From assembly GCF_034424175.1 (NCBI RefSeq), contig NZ_CP139986.1, forward strand, positions 1,860,001 to 1,924,000: 64,000 bases of DNA. The letters are read 5' to 3'. The position numbers were made by a program, and so were the translations under genes. The DNA is from Kluyvera intermedia (GTDB taxonomy: Bacteria > Pseudomonadota > Gammaproteobacteria > Enterobacterales > Enterobacteriaceae). Below are positions 53,402-61,160 of the stretch, piece after piece (position 1 is the stretch's first letter; each line of letters begins with the position of its first letter). Below the pieces are notes generated by a model. It was given only the letters and a program-made list of their open reading frames with translations. It was not told the origin of the DNA and searched no databases.

Positions 53402-53488
53402 ATTGGAATATCATGGATCTGTTGGTTGTTTGTCATTGATGGTGAACGGTTTACACTACCAAAAAAGTGATGCTTTTCGGGGGGCATA

Positions 53489-54289
53489 ATGAAGCTGAAG
53501 TTTCTGGGTCGTCAGGCGTTGATGGGCGTAATGGCCGTTGCGCTGGTAGCGGGAGCAAGCGTACAGACGTTTGCTGCTGAGAATTTGTTAAACCAGGTTA
53601 AAGAGCGCGGTACGCTGCGTGTCGGGCTGGAAGGCACCTATCCTCCGTTCAGTTTCCAGGGCGAAGATGGCAAGTTGACCGGTTTTGAAGTGGAGTTCGC
53701 CAACGAACTGGCAGAACACCTCGGCGTGAAAGCCGACCTGAAACCGACCAAATGGGACGGGATGCTGGCATCGCTGGATTCTAAGCGTATTGATGTGGTT
53801 ATCAATCAGGTGACCATTTCACCAGACCGCCAGAAGAAATATGACTTCTCCACGCCGTACACCATCTCCGGTATTCAGGCGCTGGTGAAAAAAGGCAGTG
53901 AAGATTCCATCAAAACGGCGGCTGACCTGAAAGGGAAAAAAGTCGGCGTGGGTCTGGGCACCAACTATGAAGAGTGGCTGCGTCAGAACGTTCAGGGTGT
54001 GGATATTCGTACTTATGACGATGACCCAACCAAATATCAGGATCTGCGCGTAGGCCGTATCAACGCGATTCTGGTCGATCGTCTGGCCGCGCTGGATCTG
54101 GTGAAGAAAACCAACAACACGTTGGCGGTTGCTGGTGAAGCGTTCTCGCGTCAGGAATCCGGCGTTGCGCTGCGTAAAGGCAACGAAGATCTGCAAAAAG
54201 CCATTGATGGCGCCATTGACGCCATGCATAAAGACGGTAGCCTGAAGGCGCTGTCTGAAAAATGGTTCGGTGCTGACGTTACACAGTAA
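53489..54289 (+). CDS. tcyJ: Periplasmic L-cystine-binding protein TcyJ (FliY)
   Basis: A 266-residue solute-binding protein with signal MKLKFLGRQALMGVMAVALV ... TFA and the family-3 signature GLEGTYPPFSFQGEDGKLTGFEVEFANELA. It matches TcyJ over its full length and ends KWFGADVTQ. It feeds the TcyLN cystine ABC transporter. In K-12 dcyD and tcyLN follow; here a terminator and a prophage integrase come next, so the link to the rest of the transporter is interrupted or lies beyond the prophage. Confidence 0.96.
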   Translation: MKLKFLGRQALMGVMAVALVAGASVQTFAAENLLNQVKERGTLRVGLEGTYPPFSFQGEDGKLTGFEVEFANELAEHLGVKADLKPTKWDGMLASLDSKRIDVVINQVTISPDRQKKYDFSTPYTISGIQALVKKGSEDSIKTAADLKGKKVGVGLGTNYEEWLRQNVQGVDIRTYDDDPTKYQDLRVGRINAILVDRLAALDLVKKTNNTLAVAGEAFSRQESGVALRKGNEDLQKAIDGAIDAMHKDGSLKALSEKWFGADVTQ

Positions 54290-54301
54290 CCGTTCTGATT
54301 G

Positions 54302-54330
54302 AAAAAAGGCGCTGATAGGGCGCCTTTTTT
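54302..54330 (+). terminator. Terminator after tcyJ
   Basis: AAAAAAGGCGC-loop-GCGCCTTTTTT, a strong bidirectional structure marking the end of host DNA before the prophage. Confidence 0.93.
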
Positions 54331-54374
54331 CATTTAAGGCGCGCTAGCGGCTTAAGTGACTGAATTGTATAACC
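54331..54374. other. Host-prophage junction (attL region)
   Basis: The junction must lie between the tcyJ terminator and the integrase stop, because everything to the left is host flagellar/cystine DNA and everything to the right is phage. The att core cannot be defined without the right end. No tRNA is present. Confidence 0.6.
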
Positions 54375-55667
54375 CTATTTAACCATGCCCACCATTTGGG
54401 ACACTCTTGGGACATAATTTGTTAGCTGCCTGTTCAGCATCTCCACCTGCAAGGCATTACTCTCTGGCATCCATGCGCCATATACCTTAAATACCATTTG
54501 TGCATCTGCGTGACCCATCTGGTTTGCAATGAAGTTTGGGTTTGCGCCTGCGGCCAGTGACCAGCATGCATAAGTGTGGCGCGACTGGTATGCTTTACGG
54601 TGCCTGATTCCCGCGCGCTTCATTGCTGCATCCCATGTTTTGTTGATAGAATTCATCGAATAGCAATCCCCTGCACGCTGTGATTTATCAGCTACTCGTG
54701 GGCTGAAGACGAAAGTGCATGAGTGGTTAACACTACGTCCGTACTCTCTGGTCACAACATTAACCTGGTGCTGTTTCCCTAAACGGGTTAGCTCCGCTTG
54801 ATCCTTAAGCACGTCGATAGCCGGTTGAATAAGATGAATCACCCTGTCTGTACTCGCCAAAGTTTTTGGCAGGGTGAACTCTTTCAGCTTGGTCCGATTT
54901 CGTCTGACCATCAGCGTTCCTTCCTTCAAGTCGACATCCTCCCAGGCTAGCGCGCAAATCTCTCCATGTCGTAGCCCTGTGTAAACCGCCAGCACCCACA
55001 GATTTTTAAGTTGCCGCTGGTGGCAGGCATCAATAAATCTGATGAACTCCTCTTTGGTTAGAGGATCGGGCGGCTGGCGTGACTTCTTCAGGAGGGACAC
55101 CCCAGTAAATGGATTTTGCCCAATGTAGCCATTATCGACGGCAAATTTAAATACGCCGGATGTTATCGACAGATACTGATTTACGGTCGCAACACTGCGT
55201 CCCTTCACGATTGTTTTCTTCCCACCGCCAGGCGTTTGATAACCGGTTAGCAACTCTCTTCTAATGAAAAGGATATCTTCCTGGTTAATAGACGACGCTA
55301 GTTTATGCGGGCCCAGCTTTTGCAGCATGTTGTCCATAACTGATTCATAGCTATGAAGAGTACGGCTGGCGATCTCCATTTCCTTCAATGAAAGCCATTT
55401 TTTTACCAGTTGAGAAACGGTGATTTCTTTGCTGGCGATCCCGAATAATTCCAGATTAGGTGATTCCGGAAACCGAGTGGCGTAATCAAAGCTGCCCATT
55501 CTGATAGAGAAGACAACCGACGAACGCAGCTCGCCGGCTAGTTTTCTATTCTTCATGGTGTTAGGGACACCGAGGTTTTCCCTGACACGTTTACCTTTAT
55601 AGTTAAACCAGATGCGTAAGGTGCCACCATGGTTTTCGACGCCTGTTGGATATGTGATTTTATCCAT
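54375..55667 (-). CDS. int: Phage integrase, tyrosine recombinase
   Basis: A 430-residue integrase. The N-terminal arm-binding domain (ENHGGTLRIWFNYKGKRVRENLG) is the DUF3596 type, a SAM-like core-binding domain covers about residues 80-190, and the catalytic domain shows Arg in YTGLRHGEICALAWEDVD, the HxxR-like box as YQSRHTYACW, and GHADAQMVFKVYGAW with the nucleophilic Tyr. The first His of the second box is replaced by Tyr, as in several related phage enzymes. The 3' end faces the attachment site; the excisionase is upstream. Confidence 0.95.
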   Translation of the reverse strand: MDKITYPTGVENHGGTLRIWFNYKGKRVRENLGVPNTMKNRKLAGELRSSVVFSIRMGSFDYATRFPESPNLELFGIASKEITVSQLVKKWLSLKEMEIASRTLHSYESVMDNMLQKLGPHKLASSINQEDILFIRRELLTGYQTPGGGKKTIVKGRSVATVNQYLSITSGVFKFAVDNGYIGQNPFTGVSLLKKSRQPPDPLTKEEFIRFIDACHQRQLKNLWVLAVYTGLRHGEICALAWEDVDLKEGTLMVRRNRTKLKEFTLPKTLASTDRVIHLIQPAIDVLKDQAELTRLGKQHQVNVVTREYGRSVNHSCTFVFSPRVADKSQRAGDCYSMNSINKTWDAAMKRAGIRHRKAYQSRHTYACWSLAAGANPNFIANQMGHADAQMVFKVYGAWMPESNALQVEMLNRQLTNYVPRVSQMVGMVK

Positions 55668-55722
55668 TGATTCCTCCGGGCGCCCAAGAGCGATGTGAGC
55701 TTACCTTTTTCATGGTGTTAAA

Positions 55723-55959
55723 TCATCCCGGTTGCTTGTTTCTCAGTGACGCGACCCATGAATCAACGGCTTTTCTGTTGTACATGCACTCGCTGGACGG
55801 CTTCGGGCTGCCGTCAGGGGACACGTGGATATACTCCCGGCCAACGAGCCAGCATTCTTTTCTGGCCCGAAGAATGGTTCCTGGCTTAAGGCCGGTGACA
55901 GCTATAAGAACGCTTTCACAAACCCACTCGTTCGGGGCTAGCTGGATAACATTGCTCAT
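55723..55959 (-). CDS. xis: Excisionase (DUF1233 family)
   Basis: A 78-residue protein starting MSNVIQLAPNEWVCESVLIA with TGLKPGTILRARKECWLVGREYIHV and CMYNRKAVDSWV, the pattern of DUF1233 excisionases, which bend DNA at att and direct prophage excision. It lies directly upstream of int. Confidence 0.88.
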   Translation of the reverse strand: MSNVIQLAPNEWVCESVLIAVTGLKPGTILRARKECWLVGREYIHVSPDGSPKPSSECMYNRKAVDSWVASLRNKQPG

Positions 55960-55992
55960 GATTTTTTCTCCAAATAAACCGGCTGCACCCGG

Positions 55993-56409
55993 TTATTTAT
56001 CTTTGTAAGCGCATGACGAGCAACCATTACGGATGCCGTCATTGCAATTACGACACATAGGGTGTTCTTCTCTTTCGTGTTGCTGGTGGCCTTCGGTAAT
56101 CATCCCAGCATCTGCATGAGCTTCAGCGTCGACTGCCGGCGCTGGCGGGACGGTGTAGAGGTTATAGACATCATCAGGGAGAGAGTGCCCAGCGCTGGTG
56201 AAACATAGCGCGTATTTTCTGCCGTCTCCGCGTCCGCGCTGGATATCAACCACCGCCACCGGCTCACCCTTAGCCCTCCGCACTTCCCGCAGCTCTTTCA
56301 GGGCAGCCAGCTGGCGCGGATAAAGCCCATAGCGCTCAAGCCCCCAGATAAGCTGATCGAGCTCTTCATCGGTTACTGGTGCTTGAGGGGCTGTTAAGTT
56401 GATTGTCAT
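55993..56409 (-). CDS. Phage early protein, Ead/Ea22-like, unknown function
   Basis: A 138-residue protein of the type common in lambdoid left operons. It carries EELDQLIWGLERYGLYPRQLAALKELRE, the GEPVAVVDIQRGRGDGRKY / VYNLYTVPPAP segment seen in Ead-like proteins, and a C-terminal Cys cluster (CRNCNDGIRNGCSSC) that could bind zinc. Its start overlaps the next gene's stop by 4 nt (ATGA), as throughout this operon. Confidence 0.75.
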   Translation of the reverse strand: MTINLTAPQAPVTDEELDQLIWGLERYGLYPRQLAALKELREVRRAKGEPVAVVDIQRGRGDGRKYALCFTSAGHSLPDDVYNLYTVPPAPAVDAEAHADAGMITEGHQQHEREEHPMCRNCNDGIRNGCSSCAYKDK

Positions 56410-56696
56410 AATCCACGCTCCTTCCTCGTCTGAGCGCCAACTGCGCCGCTAATACCATCTGGCGTTAAATTCACGCTATAGAACAAGCCATCAATTTTTT
56501 TACATGAGCGGTTACACCAATCAACAAGCCCCTCACGAAATAAAACAGGAAGCGATGGGCAATTAACTCTATGAGAACCTTTGTCCTGCTCACCTCTTTC
56601 CATATCGCCTCGCATAAAATATCGTGTGCCGCTGTTCATGCGACGTAACGTATAAACCTGAGCATCTGTTAATCGAATTTGACGGCTCATCATCAT
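56406..56696 (-). CDS. Small phage protein, unknown function
   Basis: A 96-residue protein, SRQIRLTDAQVYTLRRMNSGTR ... GLFYSVNLTPDGISG, with no domain I recognise. Three ATGs are stacked at the start; the third (56690) has the best spacing from GAAGGAG. It overlaps both neighbours, so it is part of the left operon. Confidence 0.7.
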   Translation of the reverse strand: MMMSRQIRLTDAQVYTLRRMNSGTRYFMRGDMERGEQDKGSHRVNCPSLPVLFREGLVDWCNRSCKKIDGLFYSVNLTPDGISGAVGAQTRKERGL

Positions 56697-57241
56697 TCTC
56701 CTTCGATAACCTGGATGCCTGCGACGCGGGCCTGTATGTCAGACTTCGCAACGCTTTCCCATTTATCTCCATGCTCAAGATAAATACCGAGGAACCAATG
56801 GATGACCGCTGCCTGCTCATTCTCTGATTTCCGCTTAATCTCCTCGCCGGATTTACGCAGGAGTTCCGCCAAGTGTGCGCACAGGAAGTTGGGGCGTCCG
56901 AGGATGGCTATCAGGTCATCATTTAGCGCTGGAAGCTTCACGGTGACGGTGCGGGACTCGCCTTCCATCGGTGGCAGGTCAGGCGTATTGACGCCGAAAA
57001 GCGCCGCCAGCGCCCGGTAGTTCAGCTCACTGTGATAGCGAACTTTGCAGCGAACCAGTTTCTCGGCGGCTGCGTTGATTGCCTGCGCCTTCTCCAGCGC
57101 CTCTACCACCTGAATCACGGCATCAGGAGTTGCTTCATCGTGGAAGGCATCCGTGTCATAGCCCCATTCATTGGCTTCTGATTTTGCTTTTAGCGCCGCC
57201 GCTTTCATGCGCTGCGCCAATGGGGTGATTTCGTTGCTCAT
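56693..57241 (-). CDS. Ea22-like phage protein
   Basis: A 182-residue protein beginning MSNEITPLAQRMKAAALKAKSE with the central ALEKAQAINAAAEKLVRCKV segment and ending GIQVIEGE, typical of the Ea22-like family of lambdoid phages. The exact role is unknown; Ea22 proteins are linked to lysis-lysogeny and host-takeover functions. Overlaps the neighbouring genes by 4 nt on each side. Confidence 0.78.
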   Translation of the reverse strand: MSNEITPLAQRMKAAALKAKSEANEWGYDTDAFHDEATPDAVIQVVEALEKAQAINAAAEKLVRCKVRYHSELNYRALAALFGVNTPDLPPMEGESRTVTVKLPALNDDLIAILGRPNFLCAHLAELLRKSGEEIKRKSENEQAAVIHWFLGIYLEHGDKWESVAKSDIQARVAGIQVIEGE

Positions 57242-57561
57242 GCCGTCATCTCCTTCCGTTCATGGCCCAGCGCATAGCGGGCTTCAATCGGATCATTCTC
57301 TTCATAATCGCCATTCACGCTGGCTACCATCGCCACACAGCAGGCATTACAGCAGCGGTACGACATCAGCTCGCCGTCAAATTTCCATGTAGTGCTGCGA
57401 TGCACTTCACCTTTGGCAAGTGAGCCAGCACAAACATGGCATTTGTATTCACTGCGGCCAGTAACGATTTTGTTCGATAGCTCAGTGTCACCAGGTGTGC
57501 CGAAATCACCTTCAAAGAGGTCAAAATCCAGCGCATCGTCTAAAGCCGCTTTATCAGTCAT
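57238..57561 (-). CDS. Small phage protein with cysteine pairs
   Basis: A 107-residue acidic protein with CHVCAGSLAKGEVHRSTTWKFDG and YRCCNACCVAMVASV, two CxxC-like pairs that suggest a zinc ribbon. Function unknown. It overlaps the preceding gene by 8 nt. Confidence 0.72.
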   Translation of the reverse strand: MTDKAALDDALDFDLFEGDFGTPGDTELSNKIVTGRSEYKCHVCAGSLAKGEVHRSTTWKFDGELMSYRCCNACCVAMVASVNGDYEENDPIEARYALGHERKEMTA

Positions 57562-57898
57562 TCCACGCCTCCAGCTCGTTCAGTATCTCTTCGTCGATTT
57601 CGTCGTTTGTGGCCTCTTCGTTGAGGTAGTCGCGTGCCTCTTTGAGATACTTTTCGCGACGTTCGTCGTACCATGCTGAAAACTCTGGCGACCAACCAAT
57701 CGTCGTGCCGTCATAGTCAAATTTGGCGTTGTTTTCGGCCATGCGCTCTACCATGCAATTAGCCATAGTCAGTGCGGCTTCCCGGATATAGCCGCGCAAG
57801 TGATGCTTACGCCAGTGCGGGCTTACTTTGGAATCACAGAGGCTTTTGAATTCAACAGCCCAGCGGCGGATACAGCGTGCGTTCAGTGATTTGCTCAT
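57554..57898 (-). CDS. Small phage protein, unknown function
   Basis: A 114-residue protein, MSKSLNARCIRRWAVEFKSL ... IREAALTMANCMVERMAE, with a basic N-terminal half and a very acidic end (EEATNDEIDEEILNELEAW). No family recognised. Overlaps its neighbours by 8 and 4 nt. Confidence 0.7.
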   Translation of the reverse strand: MSKSLNARCIRRWAVEFKSLCDSKVSPHWRKHHLRGYIREAALTMANCMVERMAENNAKFDYDGTTIGWSPEFSAWYDERREKYLKEARDYLNEEATNDEIDEEILNELEAWND

Positions 57899-58092
57899 TC
57901 TGCAGCTCCGTGGCGTAGTTGTTCTATTTCAGCCCTAGCGGTCACCAGTTGATCCATAGCTTCAGTCAGGGCCACGAATGTTGTATCAAGGCGGCTGGCT
58001 ACTTCACGCATAACCTGGCCTTGTGCTGGTGGTAGTCCTGCAACCGATGCATGTGCTTCAGCCACGAGTTCCTTCACTTTTAGGCGGCGCAT
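57895..58092 (-). CDS. Small phage protein with predicted coiled coil
   Basis: A 65-residue protein, MRRLKVKELVAEAHASVAGL ... DQLVTARAEIEQLRHG, with heptad-like spacing in its C-terminal helix. Function unknown; it overlaps the yfdR-like gene by 13 nt. Confidence 0.65.
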   Translation of the reverse strand: MRRLKVKELVAEAHASVAGLPPAQGQVMREVASRLDTTFVALTEAMDQLVTARAEIEQLRHGAAE

Positions 58093-58619
58093 TTGCGGAT
58101 CTCCATCAGTTCGTTAAAGCGATTAATGAACAAACCAAAAGCCTGCCCGGGTCTAAGTGGGATAATCTGGATAAGGTCAGAGCACGGAATACCCTCCAGA
58201 CAGTCCCATTTTGATCCGTCGTCGATTTCCAGATCGCGGCGCTCGGTGGCCAGCAAAACTAGATCCGCATACTTCACAACGGAAGCCTGTTCAAGCGGGA
58301 TGCCATATTTGAAACGGATAAGCCCGTCAACATAGGTTTCGATCCGACGATAATCCGGCAGCAGTGCTTTAAGTGGGGCGGGAATGTCCTGACAATATGC
58401 TTCGGCTGCATCGTGCATCAGCGCTTCAAAGGCGAATTCTGGCGGTACGATCTGGCTAACCAGCACCGAGTGCTGAGCCACGCTATAGAACTCCGGCAGG
58501 TGCCCTGCGAATCGGCAGATGTGGGAAAGGGCGGTCGCAATATCTTCAATATCGATATCGTCAATAGTGGCATTAAGGTAGTTAAATTTTTTGCCGGATA
58601 AGGTCTGAATGTAGCTCAT
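58080..58619 (-). CDS. yfdR: HD-domain phosphohydrolase YfdR-like
   Basis: A 179-residue protein nearly colinear with YfdR of prophage CPS-53. The HD ligands are visible: ICRFAGHLPEFYSVAQHSVLVSQ, ALMHDAAEAYCQDIPAPLK and YADLVLLATERRDL. Members resemble 5'-deoxyribonucleotidases such as YfbR. The ATG at 58619 has GGAG 6 nt upstream; earlier in-frame codons are outside the homologous part. In E. coli YfdR is linked to effects on replication initiation. It follows the yfdQ-like gene, the CPS-53 order. Confidence 0.88.
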   Translation of the reverse strand: MSYIQTLSGKKFNYLNATIDDIDIEDIATALSHICRFAGHLPEFYSVAQHSVLVSQIVPPEFAFEALMHDAAEAYCQDIPAPLKALLPDYRRIETYVDGLIRFKYGIPLEQASVVKYADLVLLATERRDLEIDDGSKWDCLEGIPCSDLIQIIPLRPGQAFGLFINRFNELMEIRKCAA

Positions 58620-58754
58620 CGTTTTCTCCATACTGGTTTTGCGCTCTGCACTGCGCGGATTTTGGTTGCACGAATCCCTCGCCGGGTGGCGATAATTAAC
58701 GGAATTACGCTTCACTAATAACCCCCAGCGACGGGGGCTATTAAGGCAGAACAA

Positions 58755-59582
58755 TTACGCGCTGAATTTACCGATAAAGGTTTCAACCGGTTTGCTGTCA
58801 AATTTGCCGATCAGCAGGTCGCGGAATTCACTGGCGATCGCTTCTTCCTGGGCTTCCAGCTGTACGATACGGAGAACAAAACACGGTTCACCGCTTTTGA
58901 GCAGGCTATTGCGCAGACTGAATGCACGCTCACCCAGACCTTCATACGGTACGCACTTAAATTCGAACGCCACCGGCATAACGTCTTTGCTGCTGGCTTC
59001 AATGCTTTGCATCAGTGATTTCTTACCTGCGAAATCACCATCTTCGTGATCAGACTGGGTTGCCTGTTGGATGGTGACGCGGCGAACGGCTTGGGCAGCC
59101 TGCGTAATCTGCATTGTGTTACCGTCGGCATCGAATGCCAGCAGGAAGTCTTTCCAGTCTTCCAGCCATTCAGCAATCTGCTTTTGGCTCAGGCGTTCAC
59201 CGTTAATAGCCAGCAATGCGCGGAATGGAGCCGTCTTCTTCAGGCCGATCGATGCAATGTTATCTGCATGGCCAGGGTTAACGAGAGTGCCGATGTTGAA
59301 GATCGAACGGGCGCGCATGTTATCGGCATCAATGAAGCAGCGGGCTGGTGTTTCCTCGCTGGCATAACCCGTAGAATAACGAGCGAAGTCGTCAATGCTT
59401 GTTGTTTCCATTGTGCCACGGAAGCGGAAGCGCTCGATGCCAAAGCGTTCCAGGCTTTCGATACTGATGTTTTGAGGGAGTAGGGCGGTTGGGCATGCGG
59501 TTTCACGTACCTTATCCAGCGAGAACGCGGAAATAGTAAGTGCCTGAACGTCCTGGATCGCGCCGCTATTTAGCTGGGTCAT
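58755..59582 (-). CDS. yfdQ: DUF2303 protein YfdQ-like
   Basis: A 275-residue protein with GAIQDVQALTI, ARCFIDADNMRARSIFNIGTLVNPGHADN and ALLAINGERLSQKQIAEWLEDWKD, the DUF2303/YfdQ family of phage early genes. Function is unknown. Central gene of the yfdP-Q-R module. Confidence 0.85.
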   Translation of the reverse strand: MTQLNSGAIQDVQALTISAFSLDKVRETACPTALLPQNISIESLERFGIERFRFRGTMETTSIDDFARYSTGYASEETPARCFIDADNMRARSIFNIGTLVNPGHADNIASIGLKKTAPFRALLAINGERLSQKQIAEWLEDWKDFLLAFDADGNTMQITQAAQAVRRVTIQQATQSDHEDGDFAGKKSLMQSIEASSKDVMPVAFEFKCVPYEGLGERAFSLRNSLLKSGEPCFVLRIVQLEAQEEAIASEFRDLLIGKFDSKPVETFIGKFSA

Positions 59583-59639
59583 AACAATTCCTTAAAAGTA
59601 GATGTTTAGAAATTAAATCGATGCTGAATTAATTGCGGC

Positions 59640-60011
59640 TTACTTCGCCGTGCGTAGTTTTGCGTCTGGATCACCTGCAAGAGTAAACAGGTTGCCCTGG
59701 TCTTCCTGCAAAATGGTGAGCTTCCCGCCTTTGTTAACCCACATAGGGGTTTCGGTGGTGTCTTCCTCTGTGGCCTTACCGCGTGGCGTTGGGGTGACGT
59801 ATTGAAGCTTATGTTTAATTTTCACACGCTTCTCTTCGACGGAATTACCCATGCGCTCAAAGTCAAAGGTCAGCGTGACCTTGCCTTTATTGCCATTATT
59901 CAGAACGCCCAGAGCGGTGTTGTTTAGTGCCGCTGCGATTTTGTTCATGAACACGCCGGCATCCAGTTCGCCCAGAAAATCGGGCACTACGGTCATGCGA
60001 TCATTACTCAT
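59640..60011 (-). CDS. yfdP: Phage protein YfdP-like
   Basis: A 123-residue protein, MSNDRMTVVPDFLGELDAGV ... GKVTLTFDFERMGNSVEEKRVKIKHKL, placed immediately before the yfdQ-like gene as yfdP is in CPS-53. It is the first gene of the left operon, about 340 nt from the pL start. No nucleic-acid-binding motif of an N antiterminator type (Arg-rich N-terminus) is present. Function unknown. Confidence 0.75.
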   Translation of the reverse strand: MSNDRMTVVPDFLGELDAGVFMNKIAAALNNTALGVLNNGNKGKVTLTFDFERMGNSVEEKRVKIKHKLQYVTPTPRGKATEEDTTETPMWVNKGGKLTILQEDQGNLFTLAGDPDAKLRTAK

Positions 60012-60189
60012 GGTTACCTCATTGTGACGGCTGCCACCGTCATTAAGTTTTCATCCATACACGAAGTTGTGGCGGTGGTGCCTCCACCTGCCGGTTCAGC
60101 CACGACCGGCGACGTACACTTCAAGACACATATTCATTTTTAAGTTGAATAAGCTGTTGGCCTCGTCACGTGCGCATAGCCGCAATTAC

Positions 60190-60316
60190 CACAACGAAGA
60201 GAGCACTGCCGGTGTCCGAATTGAACGGACCTTTTCGTTGCCCATTGCCACTGATTCGTGGTGTCAGGAATCGAACCGAACATTAAACCTTGCTCGTCAA
60301 TGCTCTCATCGTTGTG
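60190..60316 (-). ncRNA. Structured leader RNA of the prophage left operon (cloverleaf-like)
   Basis: The outer arms 60190-60205 and 60301-60316 pair over 16 positions with a single mismatch (CACAACGAAGAGAGCA against TGCTCTCATCGTTGTG). Inside are three hairpins: GTCCG-7 nt-CGGAC (60214-60230), GATTC-10 nt-GAATC (60253-60272) and CGAACA-8 nt-TGCTCG with one G-U (60277-60296). The first has a T-arm-like loop on the reverse strand (GTTCAATTC). It lies just downstream of pL in the 340-nt untranslated leader. The strand is inferred from pL; either strand could fold. A C4-like antisense RNA or an antitermination element are possibilities. Confidence 0.6.
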
Positions 60317-60348
60317 TGTTGTGATACGGAGTTGCTGTTAGTAAATAA

Positions 60349-60377
60349 AATCTAACTTAACTTAGTTTTGTGGTCAA
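60349..60377 (-). promoter_or_regulatory. Prophage pL promoter
   Basis: On the reverse strand TTGACC-N17-TAGATT. The spacer and -10 overlap an operator, CTAACTTAACTTAG at 60352-60365. It reads toward yfdP and the left operon. Confidence 0.82.
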
Positions 60378-60408
60378 GGCAAAATACCAAACATTTCTTA
60401 GTTTGGTA
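60352..60408. promoter_or_regulatory. Left operator region OL
   Basis: Two CI/Cro operator candidates: OL1 CTAACTTAACTTAG (60352-60365) fits CTAA-N6-TTAG; OL2 (60388-60401, CAAACATTTCTTAG) has one mismatch and is embedded in a larger perfect dyad, TACCAAAC-N8-GTTTGGTA, at 60385-60408. Centres are 36 bp apart. Confidence 0.75.
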
Positions 60409-60431
60409 CTTAGAGAAGGATTAGGTTGAAG

Positions 60432-61058
60432 TTAGAGTTCGTACTGAACGCCTTTAACAACACCAATGATGGTGCAGTTTCCGTTGATAGAAATATTAGG
60501 GTAGCGAGGGTTTAGGGGGACAAGGAACTTTTGTGGCCCATCAATGACCAGTTTTTTAACGGTTGCCTCGTTAGTCCCATCTAATCGGGCTACCACAATT
60601 TTCCCATGCGATGGCTCTGCATCTGGATCAACAATGACCGTTGCGCCCTGAGGGATAGTTGGTAAGCCGTTAGGGTTTGTCATTGAATCTCCCTGAACAT
60701 CAAGTGCAAAAGAGCGGTCGCTGATTCGTAATGAGGTTTCAACCCATCGTTCCGCATCTTCAAAGGCGCAGGCCTGCCTACTTTCAGTGAAGGCACCTGC
60801 TTGCACCCAAGAGATAACTGGAATTTTACGCATGCTAGTTATCAATTTATCTTCAAAATTAGTTCCGTAAAGAATGTAATCTATTGATGTATTGAAATAT
60901 TTTGCAACCTTGCTTAAGGCTTCTCCACTGGGAGTATTCAAGTCTTTTTCCCAATATCCCACCGCAACATCGCTTACCCCACAGAATTTACCTAACTCTT
61001 TCTGTGTTGTTTTTGTTATGCGCCGCAGACCTTTTATACGCTGGCCTACCGATTCCAT
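60432..61058 (-). CDS. Prophage CI-type repressor (LexA-like, S24 autoprotease)
   Basis: A 208-residue repressor. Residues 1-65 are an HTH_3 domain (MESVGQRIKGLRRITKTTQK; FCGVSDVAVGYWEKDLNTPSG). The C-terminal S24 domain has the Ala-Gly cleavage site (VQAGAFTE), the catalytic Ser in VQGDSMTN and the Lys in HGKIVVARLDG. It maintains lysogeny and should self-cleave with RecA during the SOS response. The ATG at 61058 is preceded by AAGGAG; in-frame residues upstream are not part of the fold. It is flanked by OL and OR. Confidence 0.93.
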   Translation of the reverse strand: MESVGQRIKGLRRITKTTQKELGKFCGVSDVAVGYWEKDLNTPSGEALSKVAKYFNTSIDYILYGTNFEDKLITSMRKIPVISWVQAGAFTESRQACAFEDAERWVETSLRISDRSFALDVQGDSMTNPNGLPTIPQGATVIVDPDAEPSHGKIVVARLDGTNEATVKKLVIDGPQKFLVPLNPRYPNISINGNCTIIGVVKGVQYEL

Positions 61059-61083
61059 GTTTTCTCCTTTAATCGATAAAAAA

Positions 61084-61146
61084 CTAACTAATCTTAGTTT
61101 TTGTTGACCAAAGTAAGATTGATTATTAATATCTAACATAACTTAG
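61084..61146. promoter_or_regulatory. Right operator region OR
   Basis: Two perfect CTAA-N6-TTAG sites, CTAACTAATCTTAG (61084-61097) and CTAACATAACTTAG (61133-61146), flank a degenerate middle site (61108-61121, CCAAAGTAAGATTG). Centres are about 24.5 bp apart, the spacing of OR1-OR2-OR3 in lambda. The site next to cro overlaps the pR start point; the one next to cI would control pRM. Confidence 0.78.
61104..61132 (+). promoter_or_regulatory. Prophage pR promoter
   Basis: TTGACC-N17-TAATAT, a strong promoter reading into cro; the same -35 hexamer and spacing as pL. Its start region is covered by the operator at 61133-61146. Confidence 0.85.
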
Positions 61147-61160
61147 TTAAAGGGGGTTCC

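Noticed and set aside
54361..54380. TTGTATAACCCTATT shared by the prophage junction and the fumarate control region near 16,750
   Set aside because: A 15-base match between two places is expected by chance about once or twice in a 64-kb window; no wider similarity.
55667..56008. 113-aa forward frame opposite xis
   Set aside because: It is the complement of the excisionase gene and has no homology pattern of its own.
60190..60316. A genuine phage tRNA gene in the left leader
   Set aside because: A T-arm-like hairpin exists, but there is no proper anticodon arm, D arm or CCA-bearing acceptor end; the closing stem is 16 bp rather than 7.
60067..60324. 85-aa forward frame across the prophage left leader
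   Set aside because: It runs through the structured inverted-repeat region antisense to the leader, with poor codon use and no start signal.
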